Positions 46,005 through 57,956 of a stretch of DNA of 64,000 nt are shown here, in pieces. A program made the position numbers and the translations under genes. Under the pieces are notes generated by a model, which saw only the letters and a program-made list of their open reading frames with translations, was not told the DNA's origin and ran no database searches. The stretch is from Desmodus rotundus (taxonomy: Eukaryota; Chordata; Mammalia; Chiroptera; Phyllostomidae), in contig NC_071394.1 in NCBI RefSeq assembly GCF_022682495.2, positions 32,584,470 to 32,648,469 of the forward strand, written 5' to 3'. Within the stretch, counting starts at the first letter, position 1, and each line of letters opens with the position of its first letter.

Positions 46005-48440
46005 GTCATTGAGGGCGACGTAGGTAAATGTGGTGCTCGAATCCTTCCACAACCACATCAACATTGCAACTAAACTACAGAACAACTATCTTCAGAACCA
46101 CCTGAATTCTGCTGAAGGAAGTCATACAGCAAGGGATTTAGAGCAGCCACATTGAGGCTGCACACAGAGGTGCAGAAGGGGCTGGGCCAGCACCAATGTG
46201 AGCTGGATAGAAATCGAGAGGGACATCTCAGCTGCAGAGGTTCCCCCTGAGGAGCAAGGAGTCCCAGCCCCATACCAGGCCACCCAGCCCCAAGTTCCAG
46301 TGCTGGGAAGAGAAATCCTCGTAACTCTGGTTGTAAAAACCAGTGGGAATTGAGGCTGGGGAAGACAGAGGGCTTCTGGAGTCCCAGGCAGTTCCTCTTA
46401 AAGGGACTACACACTGATATATTAAACTCACTCAATCTGAGCTCCAGCACTGGGGCAGCAGCCCTAAAGGCCCCAGGGACATACAGGGAGGAACTGAATT
46501 GTGTAGCATCAAGATGAGAGCTGAAGGGGCAGCTTTCTGCCAGAAAAAAGTACTGGCAGAGATCATGGTTCATTTTCTGAGGCTCCATCCCCCACAGAGC
46601 CAGCCAGCATGTGCCATATCTAAGTGTCCATCAACCTGGCTCACTCTGTTTGCCCCACCCTAGTGATTCCCTGAGACCCCACATCACCCAATTTACAGGC
46701 CCACCCATGCTGTTTCCAGTGGTTTTTCCATACAAACTGCCTTTCTTGGCTTCTGGTGTGAACTTTGCTAAAATCTCTTAAAGGTTCACAAATTATAAAC
46801 AAGCAGCATCTGACCTTGACATGCCCTGTAATTCTCACTAAGTGGGCCCAGGCCTTGCACTAAAAGAAGCTGGACTTGGTTTATGGCTTTGCCTCTCCTA
46901 GGCACCTCCAAGCCCAGCATAAGTATCTTGCTAAGTAGCTTGTGCTGGGTAGTCCCAAGCAGGGCAAAGTTGGTGGCTGACCTGGCACCTTCTGGGACGC
47001 CCCAGAGCCAGTGCACCAAGTGGATAGCTTCAGACCACGACAGATTACATCTCCATAAGCAACACACTCAAGAAGTGGACTCGGTGAGGACCAAAGCTCA
47101 AGTGAAGCAAGTGCTGCTCCATTGGGTCGGCTTCCGCACAGTAGCACCTCCACTGTAGTTGCAGCTGGTGCTCACAGCCCATTGGCTTCGGGATTAATCT
47201 CTCCCAGTGAAGCCAACAGTAAGCAAGGCTCACCTACAACAGGACAGTGCACACAGTCCACACAGAAGCAGAGCACACATACAGCACCCAGCTTGGGTGA
47301 CTGGTGAGGTTGTACCACTGGGCCATACACCACTGGACACCTACTACATGAGGCTCCTATACCAAATCTGGAAGACATAGCCACTCTACCTAATACATAG
47401 AAACAAACTTAGGGAGTCAGCCAAAATGTGGAGACAAAGAAACAGTTCTCGAATGAAAAAAGGAGAAATCTCCAGACAGATGCAAGCAAACTACCAGACA
47501 CAGAGTTTAAAACCATGGTTATAAGGCTGCTCAAGAAACTTAGTGAGGACTTCATCAGCATGACAAAGGACATAGAAATCTTAAAAAAGAACCAATCAGA
47601 AATGAGGGATACACTAACTGAAATGAAGAATAATTTATAGGGAATTAATAGTAAAGTAAATTAAGCTGAGAATCAAAAGACAAGGAAACAGACAAACAAA
47701 AAAACCCAACCAGTCAGAACAATGAAAAGAAAAAAGAATCATCAAAGCATGAAGATAGTTTAAGGAGCCTCTGGGACAATTGCAAGCGCACCAACATTTG
47801 CCTAATGGGCATGTTGGAAGGAGGAGAGAGACAGCAAGAAATTGAAAGTTTATTTGAAAAAATAGTGGAAGAAAACTTCCTTAACCTGGTAAAGGAAATA
47901 GATATACAAATCCAGGAAGTACAGAGACCTAAAGAAGACGAACCCAAAGAAGCCCATGCCAAGACACATCATAATTGAAATTCCAAAGGTTAAATAAAGA
48001 TAAAGAGAGAATTTTAAAAGCAGCAAGGGAAAAGCGGTTAGTTACCTACAAGGGAGCTGCCATAAGACTGTCAGTTGATTTCTCAACAGAAACTTTGCAG
48101 GCCAGGATGTAGTGACAAGAAATATTCAAAGTGATTAAAAGCTAGGAGCTATAACCAAAATTACTCTACCCAGCAAAGCTGTCATTTAGAATTGAAGGAC
48201 AAATGAAGAGCTTCCCAGACAAGAAAAAGCTAAAGGAGTTCATCACCACTCAATCACTATTACATGAAAAGTTAAAGGATCTTCTTTAACAAGAAAAAAA
48301 GACAAAAAATATGAACAATAAAATGGCAATAAATACATATCTATCAACAATTGAATCTAAAAAATAAAATAAAAATGGAGAACAGAAACTGATTCATAGG
48401 CACAGAGAGCATTTTGACAATTGCCAGATGGGAAAGACAC
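46005..48440 (+). mobile_element. Young HAL1 with decayed ORF1
   Basis: The 5' UTR (46005-47430) is alignable with the copy at 38946-40325: both have the CACATCAACATTGCAACTAA-like start, repeated CCAGG/CCCAGC segments and the AATACATAGAAACAAACTTA end. ORF1 follows at 47428. The RRM part is still visible in a different frame from about 47992 (DKERILKAAREKRLVTYKG). The 3' sequence then runs to GCATTTTGACAATTGCCAGA (48435), where it stops short of the L1-type tail seen at 40.7-40.98 kb. There is no ORF2, which defines it as a half-L1. The open frames of the 5' UTR (46070-47384) are GC-driven and not genes. No target-site duplication was found, in keeping with a lost 3' end. Confidence 0.8.
47428..47640 (+). 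pseudogene. HAL1 ORF1 N-terminal remnant (coiled coil)
   Basis: A 70-residue frame begins MET-K-K-Q-F and contains SKLPDTEFKTMVIRLLKKLS followed by heptad-like FISMTKDIEILKKNQSEM. This is the coiled-coil (trimerisation) portion of L1-type ORF1p. It ends at a TAG about 560 bases before the matching RRM-like part at 47992-48105, which lies behind further stops. L1 ORF1p is an RNA-binding chaperone of the retrotransposon particle; this copy cannot make a complete one. Confidence 0.75.
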
Positions 48441-48639
48441 TGGCTGTGCTTTTCCTCCCAAATTAACCTCTTTAACCACACTCTAAACTCTACGCACACT
48501 GTCTCCTTGTCCAGTTTCCCCCTTGGTTCTAACAGAACTCTACTCCTTCTCTTGTTAGGGATGCCATAATACACACAAATATAACACTATTAGCTCAATG
48601 TATTTGCTGTGATTGTGCCTTCCGTCTGGTCTCCCTCTC
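48441..48639. other. Short unassigned intergenic spacer
   Basis: Non-repetitive by eye; no gene seen. Confidence 0.3.
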
Positions 48640-48990
48640 TTCACTCTTAGTGCTTTCTGAACTATCATCCATTCTGCAATAAGACTGACTTTTCAACCAG
48701 TTTACCAGCATAAACCAGTTTACACCATTTCCATACTTATAGCCTATTCTGGCAACATTTGGTAATGGAGTAAAATCTAAACTTGTTACACTGCCTACAT
48801 CTTTGACATCATCCCTCCATTGCTCTGTGGTTCTCTATGCCCTAGTCAGATTAGCTGCCCTAAATAACGCCATGCCTATTCCCACCTCAGAGTCTCTGAT
48901 AATTTTGATGAAAATATTCTCCCTACTCTACTTTCAGGTCACCCTCAATGCAATGTGCTCCTACAAGTACATTCCCACTGCTGTCCTGTT
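48640..48990 (+). mobile_element. L2-type fragment, tentative
   Basis: GTGCTTTCTGAACTATCATC, TGCAATAAGACTGACTTTTC, GGTAATGGAGTAAAATCTAA and CTACATCTTTGACATCATCC resemble the L2 segment with TGCAATAGCCTCC and TGGCCTACAAGGC words, in plus orientation. The alignment is weak. Confidence 0.35.
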
Positions 48991-51008
48991 ATAGTCTGGA
49001 AGATGTCATGCCTGAAGTGATACTGAAAATTGAGTAAAAAGAAATGACATAATGTGTAACTTGCAAAAGAATAGTAAGGGTGAAGGAACAGGATAAGAAC
49101 CATATTTTGAGCTGCCACATGTTTTGAACTTTGAACTGAGGAAGCAGACAGTCAGAAATCATGACAGTTCCTTCTGACACTCAAGTAGGAGAATGCAGAG
49201 AGGGCCTTTCATTGTGTTCTACCTGTTTTTCATGAGGTGAGGCATGAGGTGTCTATTAAGAGATTTTTCCATATTCTCATTGCCCCATATATATATTTGA
49301 TAAAATATTATCTTGATTTTGGCCAAAGGCTGTCAACATGTCTCAATTTTGCATAATAGTGCTAATTATGAAAAATAATTAAGTATTTTAAAAGGAATTT
49401 TAGAGAAAATATATCAGAAACTATTAAGCAGAATCTACTTTAAACTGGAATTTGATCGCATTCTTTGATGTTTTTCATTATTTTATCTTTCCGTATTTGA
49501 CCTTATGCACCCATTTTTATTCACAAAACAACCTTACATATAGATAAATTCTTATAAAAGTTTCTATTAAAGTATTCTTATTCTTCACCAAGAAAAAGAA
49601 TGATAATTTTTAATTACTTTAAAGAGAACAAGCCATAGTATTACTGCTCTCTGTGATTACAAAAAAAGTAGTAGGAATATAATGGATAAAGAAATATTAT
49701 ACTAAACAGCAATCATATAGGGCTTGTGTACAAAGGATGTGAGCCATAACTAAGGTCAATGAGAATGATTAGGGCTATGAATCTGACCACAGCAAGTGAC
49801 TACTACATGAAATGAATTAAAACTTTGTCAAGCTTGGGAAAGAATCACAGACAGAGTAAAGGAAGGATGGGTCCCATCCACTGATGGCCAGTGATGAGAC
49901 AGAATATTCTAAGACCGTGTAATTATAAGCGTTTGCGCAAGAATTGAGTCGTTCATTCATCTTGTGATGTATGGAGAAAGAATGATGTCTTCCAATGAAG
50001 GTGGGAGGCTGGAGCATGGCAGAAACTAATCAGTTTTATGTCTGGATAGGACTAGACCCTGGGAAATATTTCAACTAAAAATGGAAAATGACCCAAAATA
50101 TATGGGAGAGAAAAAGAACGTTGTAACTTGAAAGTATCTGGCTGGTCAGATGAGTCTGGGATACAGCTGGGAAGCAGTGCTGCTTTCAGAATAAACCTGA
50201 AATGTACCCGTTGCTGTGGCTTGCATTGTATTTACTCAAATAGTACATTAAACTTATTATCCTAATTGAAGATATTAACATTTAATACAAAAATATGCAG
50301 GATACGTTGATAAATTTATTCATTTATTTTATATGAATTTTGGTTCAATAGGTAAAATGTTTCACTTTCAGAAAATTTGGTAAAGAAAAAGAAGGAGAGA
50401 AGAAAAAGGTGGACACTTATGATTTCCCTCAACTTGAATTCTAATGTACAACTCTTGTTTATGTAATCTGGAATTTTGATCTTATCATTGGTGAATTTTT
50501 GTATACTCTTTAGCAAGAGTATTAATCACTTTGCCTTATGTTTTGTAACCATTCCATTCATTAATTATTGTTATATATAAAAGCATTTAGGTTTTCTTTT
50601 AAAGCTAAATCATCCTCAGTGTTGAATTCTGTATGTCAGTGCATCTTTTGGTTAGGTGACTAATATGTAAGTAATTTTTTCAGAAAAATATTTTTAGTAG
50701 TAAAATTTGTGAGCCATTAATTATTTGACTACTTGGCTGGGTATAAAATCCTTCAATTACATCCTTTTGCCCTTAAGTACTCTAAAAAAGTTGTTCCATT
50801 ATTTTCTGACATTAGGTTTCATAGAAATATATGAAAAAAAGTTAAAAATCTGCATGATTTTTTTGTCTTTTACATGTGAGCTATTTTTTTTTCTTCCTGG
50901 ATGCCTGCAGCAGTCTTCATTTCTTGAAGTTATTTTTCAGCAGGCTGCATCTTGATGTTTATTTGTTCACATTAATCACCTTTATTAAGTTAACCTTGTT
51001 ATTTGAAG
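48991..51008. other. Intergenic, no gene recognised
   Basis: AT-rich unique sequence. The parts 50660-50960 are T-rich with a weak LINE-like look (minus strand), not assignable. Open frames 49817-50017, 50316-50516 and 50725-50955 have no recognisable domains. Confidence 0.45.
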
Positions 51009-51021
51009 CCTTATTTAAATC

Positions 51022-51347
51022 TTTTTTAATTTAATTTTTATTTATGTATTGTTGTTCAAGTACAATTGACTCCACTTTCCCTCCCCCCCACCTGACTCAT
51101 TCCCACCTCCCGCCCTTGATCCTACCCCACTTTGGCTTTGTCCATGGGTCCTTTATACATGTTCCTTGATGACCCTCCCCCCTTTTCCCCTGTTATCCCT
51201 CTCCCCCACCCCTCTGGTTACTGGCAGTTTGTCTTTATTTCAATGTCTGTGGTTATATTTTGCTTGCTTGTTTGTTTTGTTGATTAGTTTCCACATATAG
51301 GTGAGATCATATGGCATTTGTCTTTCACTGCCTGGCTTATTTCACTT
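51022..51347 (-). mobile_element. Short 5'-truncated L1 with target-site duplication
   Basis: Plus strand: T/A-rich tail, TTGTTGTTCAAGTACAATTG, TTTGTCCATGGGTCCTTTAT, then TAGGTGAGATCATATGGCAT and GTCTTTCACTGCCTGGCTTA, the reverse of an L1 3' end about 326 bases long. The flanks CCTTATTTAAATC (51009-51021) and CCTTATTTACATC (51348-51360) match at 12 of 13 positions. Confidence 0.88.
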
Positions 51348-51824
51348 CCTTATTTACATCGTTTGCTTATAAGTCAGCATATTGTAATTTTACGGGTTAT
51401 TTACTTCTCTGGAAAATTAGTGTATTTGAAGTTTTATATCATTTCACTTTTATATCAAATTAATATTGGTGTTTTCTGCCACTTCAGCTTTTAAGTCAAT
51501 AAAGCTTTGTTTAGCACCAATTTGGGGGCAGATACTGTGATAGATGAAGGAAATAGAGAAAGAATGAAATATGTTTCCTGTCTTCAGTAAATTTACAAAT
51601 ATTCTATGTTGCTACTCTTGGTAACCACAGATGCTAGTCCAAGAATGCAGAAAATGACTTGGATTTGTCTTTGAAGAAAGAAATCCAGTTCAATTGACTT
51701 TTACATGCTTCCTGAGTAAAAATCCCATCAAAAATTCTGTTGCATGCTTAACAATAACAAATATATACATAAATTATGTGCAGCAATTTATAAATATATC
51801 CATAGAAACAGATGCTGTCCAATA

Positions 51825-51929
51825 ATAGCTTCTATATTTACTGTATGGGACATGCTGTGCTAAAACCTTTTTTAGATAATCTAACTTATCTTCACAATAA
51901 CTCCATGAGTTATATTTTATTTCTCTTTT
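51825..51929 (-). mobile_element. MIR element, left half (split by HAL1)
   Basis: ATATTTACTGTATGGGACAT, GCTGTGCTAAAACC and ACAATAACTCCATGAGTTAT match the reverse MIR consensus. It breaks at TTATTTCTCTTTT, where the HAL1 has inserted. Confidence 0.7.
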
Positions 51930-53695
51930 TTCTTTTTTAAATATTTTTTATTGATTATGCTATTACAGTTTTCCCAATTTTCCCCCCTCTATCCCCCCTC
52001 TGCCCTGCCCCCCCAACCCTCTAGCATCCCCCACCTTAGTTCACGTCCATGGGTTGTACATATAAGTTCTTTGAGTCCTCTGTTTCCCATACCATTTTTC
52101 ATCTCTCCCCTCATACCTTATGCCTACTAACCATGCTTCTTCTTTCCTGTACCTTTTCTCCCCTATTCCTCCTTTCCACTTACCCACTGAAATCCCTCCA
52201 TGTGATGTCCATTTCTCTGATTCTGTTTCTGTTCTGGTTGTTTGCTTAGTTTTTGTTTTCATTGTTTTTCTTTTAGGTTCATTTGTTGATATTTGTGTTT
52301 GTTGTCATTTTACTGTTCATATTTTTTATCTTCTTTTTCTTAGATTTAACATTTCATGTAATAATGGCTTAGTCATGATGAACTCTGTTAACTTGACCTT
52401 ATCTGGGAAGCACTTTATCTGCCCTTCCATTCTAAATGAAAGTTTTGCTGGATAGAGTAATCTTGGATATAGGTCCTTGCCTTTCATGACTTCAAATACT
52501 TCTTTCTAGCACCTTCTTGCTTGCAAGGTTTCTTTTGAGAAGTCAGCTGATAGACTTATGGGCACTCTTTTGTAGGTAACTCTCTCCTTTCCTCTTGCTT
52601 CTTTTAGGATTCTCTTTTTATGTTTAATCTTGGGTAACTTAATGATGATGTGTTTTGATGTGTTCCTCTTTGGGTCCAATTTCTTTGGGACTCTCTGGGC
52701 TTCCTGGACTTCCTGGAAGTCTATTTCCTTTGCCAGATTGGGGAAGTTTTCCTTCATTATTTGTTCAAATAAGCTTTCAATTTCTTGATCTTCCTCTTCT
52801 CCTTCTGACACCCCTATAATTCGGATATTGGAACATTTCAGGTTGTCCCAGAGGTTTGTAAGAGTCTCTTCATTTTTGGAATTCTTATTTCTTCATTTTA
52901 TTCTGGATGGATGTTTATTTTTCCCTTTTGTTCCAAATTGTTGCTTTGAGTTCTGGTTTCCTTCCTGTCACTGTTGGTTCCCTGAACATTCTGCTTTATT
53001 TCACTTTGGATATCCTTCATTTGTTGTTTCATTTTTCGAACAAGCACAATCAGATCTGTGAGCATTTTGATTACCAGGGCTTTAAATTTTCCACCAGATA
53101 GGTTGGCAATCTCCTCCTCGCTTAGCTCTCTTTATGAGGCTTTACTCTGTTCTTTAATTTGGGCCATATTTCTTTGTCTTGGCCCAGCTGATAGGTTGTA
53201 AGGGGGCGGGGCCTTCGGTATTCACCTGGGCAGGGTGACCCTCCTTACTGCGCTGTGACGCTGCCTGTTGGGGAGGGGCCAGAGAGGGAACAGATGCCTG
53301 CTCATCTCTATCACCCTTTTCAACGGACTCTCCAGTGAGACTGCGAGCTTCTCCTACTTCCATAACCACAGTAGCCCACAGCCACGTCTGAGTCCCGGTA
53401 AGCCCGCCCCTCCCTCGCAGCCCGCCAGCCCAGCAGCCAGCCCAGCAGCCAGCCTCGCCCCCTAGGTCCGCCAGGTAGTGGCGGTTTTCTGAGCCGGAGG
53501 GTGCTCCGCCGCCTTACTGGTCTGGTTGTACTGGCTGATATTTTTCTTTAATTCCTTTGTTGTCGGAGTTCCACGCAGTTTGATTTTCTGGCACTTTTGG
53601 CTGTTTATTGATTTCAGATTGGTCGTTATCCTCCTTTTGGTTGTTTGAGGAAGCGAAGGGTCTCTACCTACACCTCCATCTTGGCCAGAACTCTC
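51930..53695 (-). mobile_element. HAL1 flanked by 13-base target-site duplication
   Basis: Both ends are defined by TTATTTCTCTTTT (51917-51929 and 53696-53708). On the minus strand it starts GAGAGTTCTGGCCAAGATGG (53695 down), has a GC-rich, CpG-containing 5' UTR (about 53150-53695), a decayed ORF1 (about 53100-52400), and then the L1-type 3' UTR with an A/T-rich tail (from about 52330 to 51930). There is no ORF2, so the ORF1-only layout marks it as a half-L1. It landed in the middle of a MIR. It is about 1.77 kb and shorter than the 46-kb copy mainly in the 5' UTR. Confidence 0.88.
52506..52811 (-). pseudogene. HAL1 ORF1 remnant with RRM-like part
   Basis: A 101-residue minus-strand frame contains ESLFEQIMKENFPNLAKEID, then the H-I-I-I-K-L-P segment, and RVPISLSADFSKETLQARR. 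These are the segments of L1 ORF1p from the end of the coiled coil into the RRM and the start of the C-terminal domain. Upstream, the coiled-coil half is interrupted by stops, and the frame stops shortly after LQARRC. The protein of an intact element would bind the element's RNA; this copy is broken. Confidence 0.8.
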
Positions 53696-53708
53696 TTATT
53701 TCTCTTTT

Positions 53709-53790
53709 ACAGATGAGGAAATGAAACAGTTGGGTTCCAAGGTCAGACATGCTTAGCACAAGTAAGACACTCAATCAAAATGTACTGAAT
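53709..53790 (-). mobile_element. MIR element, right half (split by HAL1)
   Basis: ACAGATGAGGAAATGAAACA, GTTGGGTTCCAAGGTCAGAC and CTTAGCACAAGTAAG continue the MIR that stops at 51929. Joining the two parts across the HAL1 restores the consensus order. Confidence 0.7.
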
Positions 53791-56700
53791 GAGAAAAGAA
53801 ACTGGGAATGGAAGCCAGGACAATGTGAATACAAAACACTTTTCTTAACCAGGGTAATACATAACTCAGTAAGGAAGAAAACCAATGAAAATAACAACAC
53901 AAATGAAAACAAAACAGTTCTGGCTAATGTTCAAAGATAAGAACGCTGGAATGAAGCCAATCATGAGTTATGATTCTATTATCGAGATCAATTTTCTCAT
54001 TTTTTCCCTTTAAGTTGAACTTTAATTAGACATTTTAGCACATATAAGTTAATAAAAAGTTGACTAAGATATGGAAATCCCAAATATGAGCTCCTGTAAG
54101 ATTTTGTATCCAGTAACCAATCATAGAATTAATAAAGGCTGGAGAAGACTTTTAAATCACAATTAAGTCTATAAATTTACATTTAAATAGAAGAAGAATT
54201 TATGTTTTTTAAGAAATTTATTGTGGACGATTATTTATTATTTAGGCTGATACACTTTCTCTTAATTTATACACTAAAACAAATGAGAGTAAAACAAAAA
54301 TACATCTAAGTAGTAGCCACGATACATGAGGAACCAGACACTGTGATAGGTAACAGTTTTCATTACAAAAAAAAGAGAAGGCTTTTTATGTATCTAGTTT
54401 ATATAAAATAATCTCTTTCATTTTGAAATAGTAATCAAGCATATTTATCTTTAAATATATTTAAGTAAAAAATACAACTTACATAGTAAAATTACAAAAT
54501 ATAAATGACATTTTTACATTGCTCAATGTAATAAATACTTATTGTGAAAAGTTCCAAAATGGAAAACACAAGAACATCAATGTCACTCATTATCCCATTA
54601 CCCGTAGATAACAACTGTTGACATTTTTATAACATCCTCATTCCTTAAACATCTAGAATACAGTGGTGATTTCTGGCAAGAGGTCATTAGTAATACAGCT
54701 GGCCAATCTGATTACTACACTGACTACTTTCCGCAAAGAGAAAAAAAATACTTGATGTCAAATATATATGATTTGTTTTTGATTAGTTCTTTTCTGAATA
54801 TTCTCTGTAGCATGAAATATAATAAGTAGTATTATGGAATATAACTTACAATGATTTTACAAAGTAGAGGGAGTAAACAAAAAATTGTTAGAAGGCAAAA
54901 AGAAACCAATACAACCATTGTAATATAAAGAACTGGTATTCTTTTTAACTGATAAATATCAGTAAATGAAAAAGAATATTCTACACATTTAGACCAACAC
55001 AGGAATTCTCACACCTCTTACTTCACAAATTCTTTATATGGGCCTCTAAGGAGCTTCAGTGCAAAAACAAAAATCTAATGGTTTGCTTTAAAAACTGGTT
55101 ACACAATTTACCCAGCTTATCTTGAAAAACAAAGGAGGGGTTTGGGGGAGGTGGTGGAGGTTGGGGCTGCTCATAATCCATGGCTTGAGGCATGGGAAAG
55201 TAGAGTCCTTTAGGAAAGTGTTGCATTTACGGCAGGAGTAGATTACTAAGTGGATAATTAATGGTGGCAAAAATAGGAGATTTCTCCTTGTCCTTGGGTT
55301 TATTCTCACACTGAGGCTATAGCCCTGAGGAAGGTTTTTTGCTTTAAAGACCATTCTATCTGAAACTTTGTGTCTTTCTATGGCTTATTGAGCTAGTCTC
55401 TAAAGTTCAAGGGGGTCAAAACAGAAGACATCTTCTCCAAGGCATTAAACAGACATGAAAGGGACAAAGCCAGTCTGAAGAGTGTTTACAGTCTTCTTCA
55501 AAGATTTAATCTCCAAAGGAGGTTTTTTTCCCCCCCACATAAAAAAGTTACTTAATGACTTTGGGAGTCTTAATTTATATCTTTTCCCTTTAAATAAAAG
55601 CTTAAAACTGATCACATTTGAACAGTGTAGATAACCCTAAAGACTAAATTAAGAATTTGAAGGTAAGAGATGGTTTGTGATAGATTTGTATCTTGATTCC
55701 TTCCGCATATTGGAATTTTTTAGATGCATTAATGAACAGTGTATACATATATATAAGACTGTATATAATGTTTTCCACCTTCAAATGAACTATGAATTAT
55801 ATATGCATGCAAACAAGTAAAATGTATTCTCAGGTTATTTTAAATAACATCACATTATTTTAATAAATCTTTTTAGTGTGGAAGCAGCAAAAAACAGATA
55901 CATGATTTATCAGAGCATTTTCTCCATTTCTGCCACTGCCATAAACGTATAGTGCCAAGAACAGGTAACATTAACAGTAAAATGTACATAGAGGAATATT
56001 GATCAATTTGGTCCATAAAGTACTATTATAATAATATAATAATGATTATCTTTGTATGTTCTCATAGTTATACCTATCATATGAATAAAAACAGCCTTCA
56101 TATCACTTGAGCAATAATGTCTTGTATTTTGAATTATAATATCAATAATTATGGACAATAACTTTTTAAATGTCTCCTTTTTGCTGCATGTGTGTGTATG
56201 TTCACACAAGCATACAGATCATGTGTCTTCATTTGAAAGCTGTGGCTTCTGTAAAATTTAATTACATCTCCTGCAGTTCTAAACTGCGAGTGGCTTTAAA
56301 TCAAGTGTGTCTTCAAAACAGGGGCAGCTTCTATTAAATTTAATGTTTCTCTGCATATTGAACGGTGGAGGTGTAGCTGCTAAATTAGGGCATCTTCTAC
56401 AGAAGTGGCATAGAAAAGCTGCAGGAACAAGCAGGACGGCCCTCCAGCCTCTCAGAGACGGATAAGATACTGAAGTCTTGCCACAGTCAAAACTCTCTTG
56501 AACCAGCCTTAGTAATACAAGGCAACGCCAAGACTGATTTTTTATGCTTTTTTTCACATTTGATATGTACATTTTGAAAATATTCCATTTATGTTGATTT
56601 TTCAATACATGGAATATGAATTCATATGATTGAGATGTAGAAAGTCTTTTGCATTATATTTGAATTTCAGAACCATATGCATCACTAATTTCAAGCCATA

Positions 56701-57769
56701 CCAAAGGGATTAAGAGGCAAAACAGCTTGAAATTATAATTTCTTTGGTTAAGAAACACACCAAAAAAAAAATACAAGGGATTTTCTTATCACCAAAGATA
56801 ACTTTTCAAAATAAAAATTATGATTTGATATCTCTTAATAGTTGTTTGAATACATAGACTAATTTTATAAGGGTACATATTTAATCACTTATGCGATAAA
56901 TATTAAAAGCTGGCTTTTAAAAAGCTGGTGAAAACAGAGAACTAATGAATGGATCACCTGTAATATGAAATTGACTCACTACCTACGTTTTAAGAATTTA
57001 TTGATTGATATTATAAATCAGGGTAATATATATTGCTTAAATAAGGACTTACAGGTGCAAGCTAAGTAAAATGGATAATTATTTCTATATGTTTCACGTT
57101 ATTTAATAACATATCATAATATCATTTATTATCAATAATACTATTATTATAAAATTGCTTCTGGGAGGGTGGCAGGAAGTTGATTATCTCAATATTCCTC
57201 TCCCTGTAGGGTATGGATTTTTAAATATGTTACCATTTGGGGGGTGTGACACTTCGAGAAGAAGGCCTAATTAAATTAAACATTACAGAAGGGCATGTTT
57301 CCTTCCTCACCTGATGTAATGATCTTTTCATTTTTTTGCTTTTCCTTCTTATAAGCTGAGTTCTTACTTAGAATAGGAGCAAAACTAGCTTTTTATAGCT
57401 TTTTCTTCAATAGCCTTGAGCAAAGTAAAATCTTTGTCAAACAGTTTTTTTAACTTGCCTGGAAATAACATTAACTCTCTGAATTGCCATTTCTTCTGAT
57501 ATGCAGACCTTCGTGGTGTTTTGCTCTGGCCTGCAGAGTAACCACACTTTGGAGCGGACATGTTTACATGGGAAGTAAGCACAACTCGTGACAACAGAGG
57601 GAGTACTCTCCCAGCGGTCCTAGTTTCTAGACTGCAGGGAAATGCAGTAAAGAAACTCTACAGGTGAAAACAATGACTTCAGTAATCTTGCCAGGTGTGG
57701 GAAGTGCGCCCACATCACCACACAGAAGTGAAAATTTGAAATGATCATCTAATTTAGGTGGAAACTTCA
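53791..57769. other. Intergenic AT-rich sequence, possible conserved block
   Basis: No gene or confident repeat. A stretch at about 56230-56540 has mixed composition with words such as TTAATTACATCTCCTGCAGT and ATTGAACGGTGGAGGTGTAG, in contrast to the A/T-rich sequence around it, and could be a conserved non-coding element. A possible second one is at 55880-56020. Open frames in this range (for example 56279-56605 minus) have no recognisable domains. Confidence 0.4.
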
Positions 57770-57956
57770 CAGGGGTGTCGAGCTTATTTTTACCCGGGGC
57801 CACATCAGCCTCGAGGTCTCCTTCAAAGGGCCCAATGTAATTTTAGGATGGTCTAAATGTAACTACGCCTTAATGGCTAAGCGAGAGCTTGGTGCTGCCA
57901 GGTAGAAACAAGGTGGAGGGCCTGGTTTGGCCTGTGGGCCTTGGGTTTGCCACCTG
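57770..57956. mobile_element. Short non-autonomous hAT-like DNA transposon
   Basis: Imperfect terminal inverted repeats: CAGGGGTGTCGAGCTT at the left and TTTGCCACCTG at the right end (CAGGTGGCAAA reversed), 187 bases apart. Internal words GGGGCCACATCAGCCTCGAG, TTCAAAGGGCCCAATGTAAT and GTGGGCCTTGGGTTTGCC match a short hAT family that I recognise from other placental genomes. No transposase is encoded. An 8-base target duplication was looked for and not seen, so it is probably old. Confidence 0.65.

Noticed and set aside
46070..46588. 172-residue minus-strand open frame
   Set aside because: It lies wholly inside the GC-rich HAL1 5' UTR, read antisense. It has no domain, and overlapping frames on both strands are also open.
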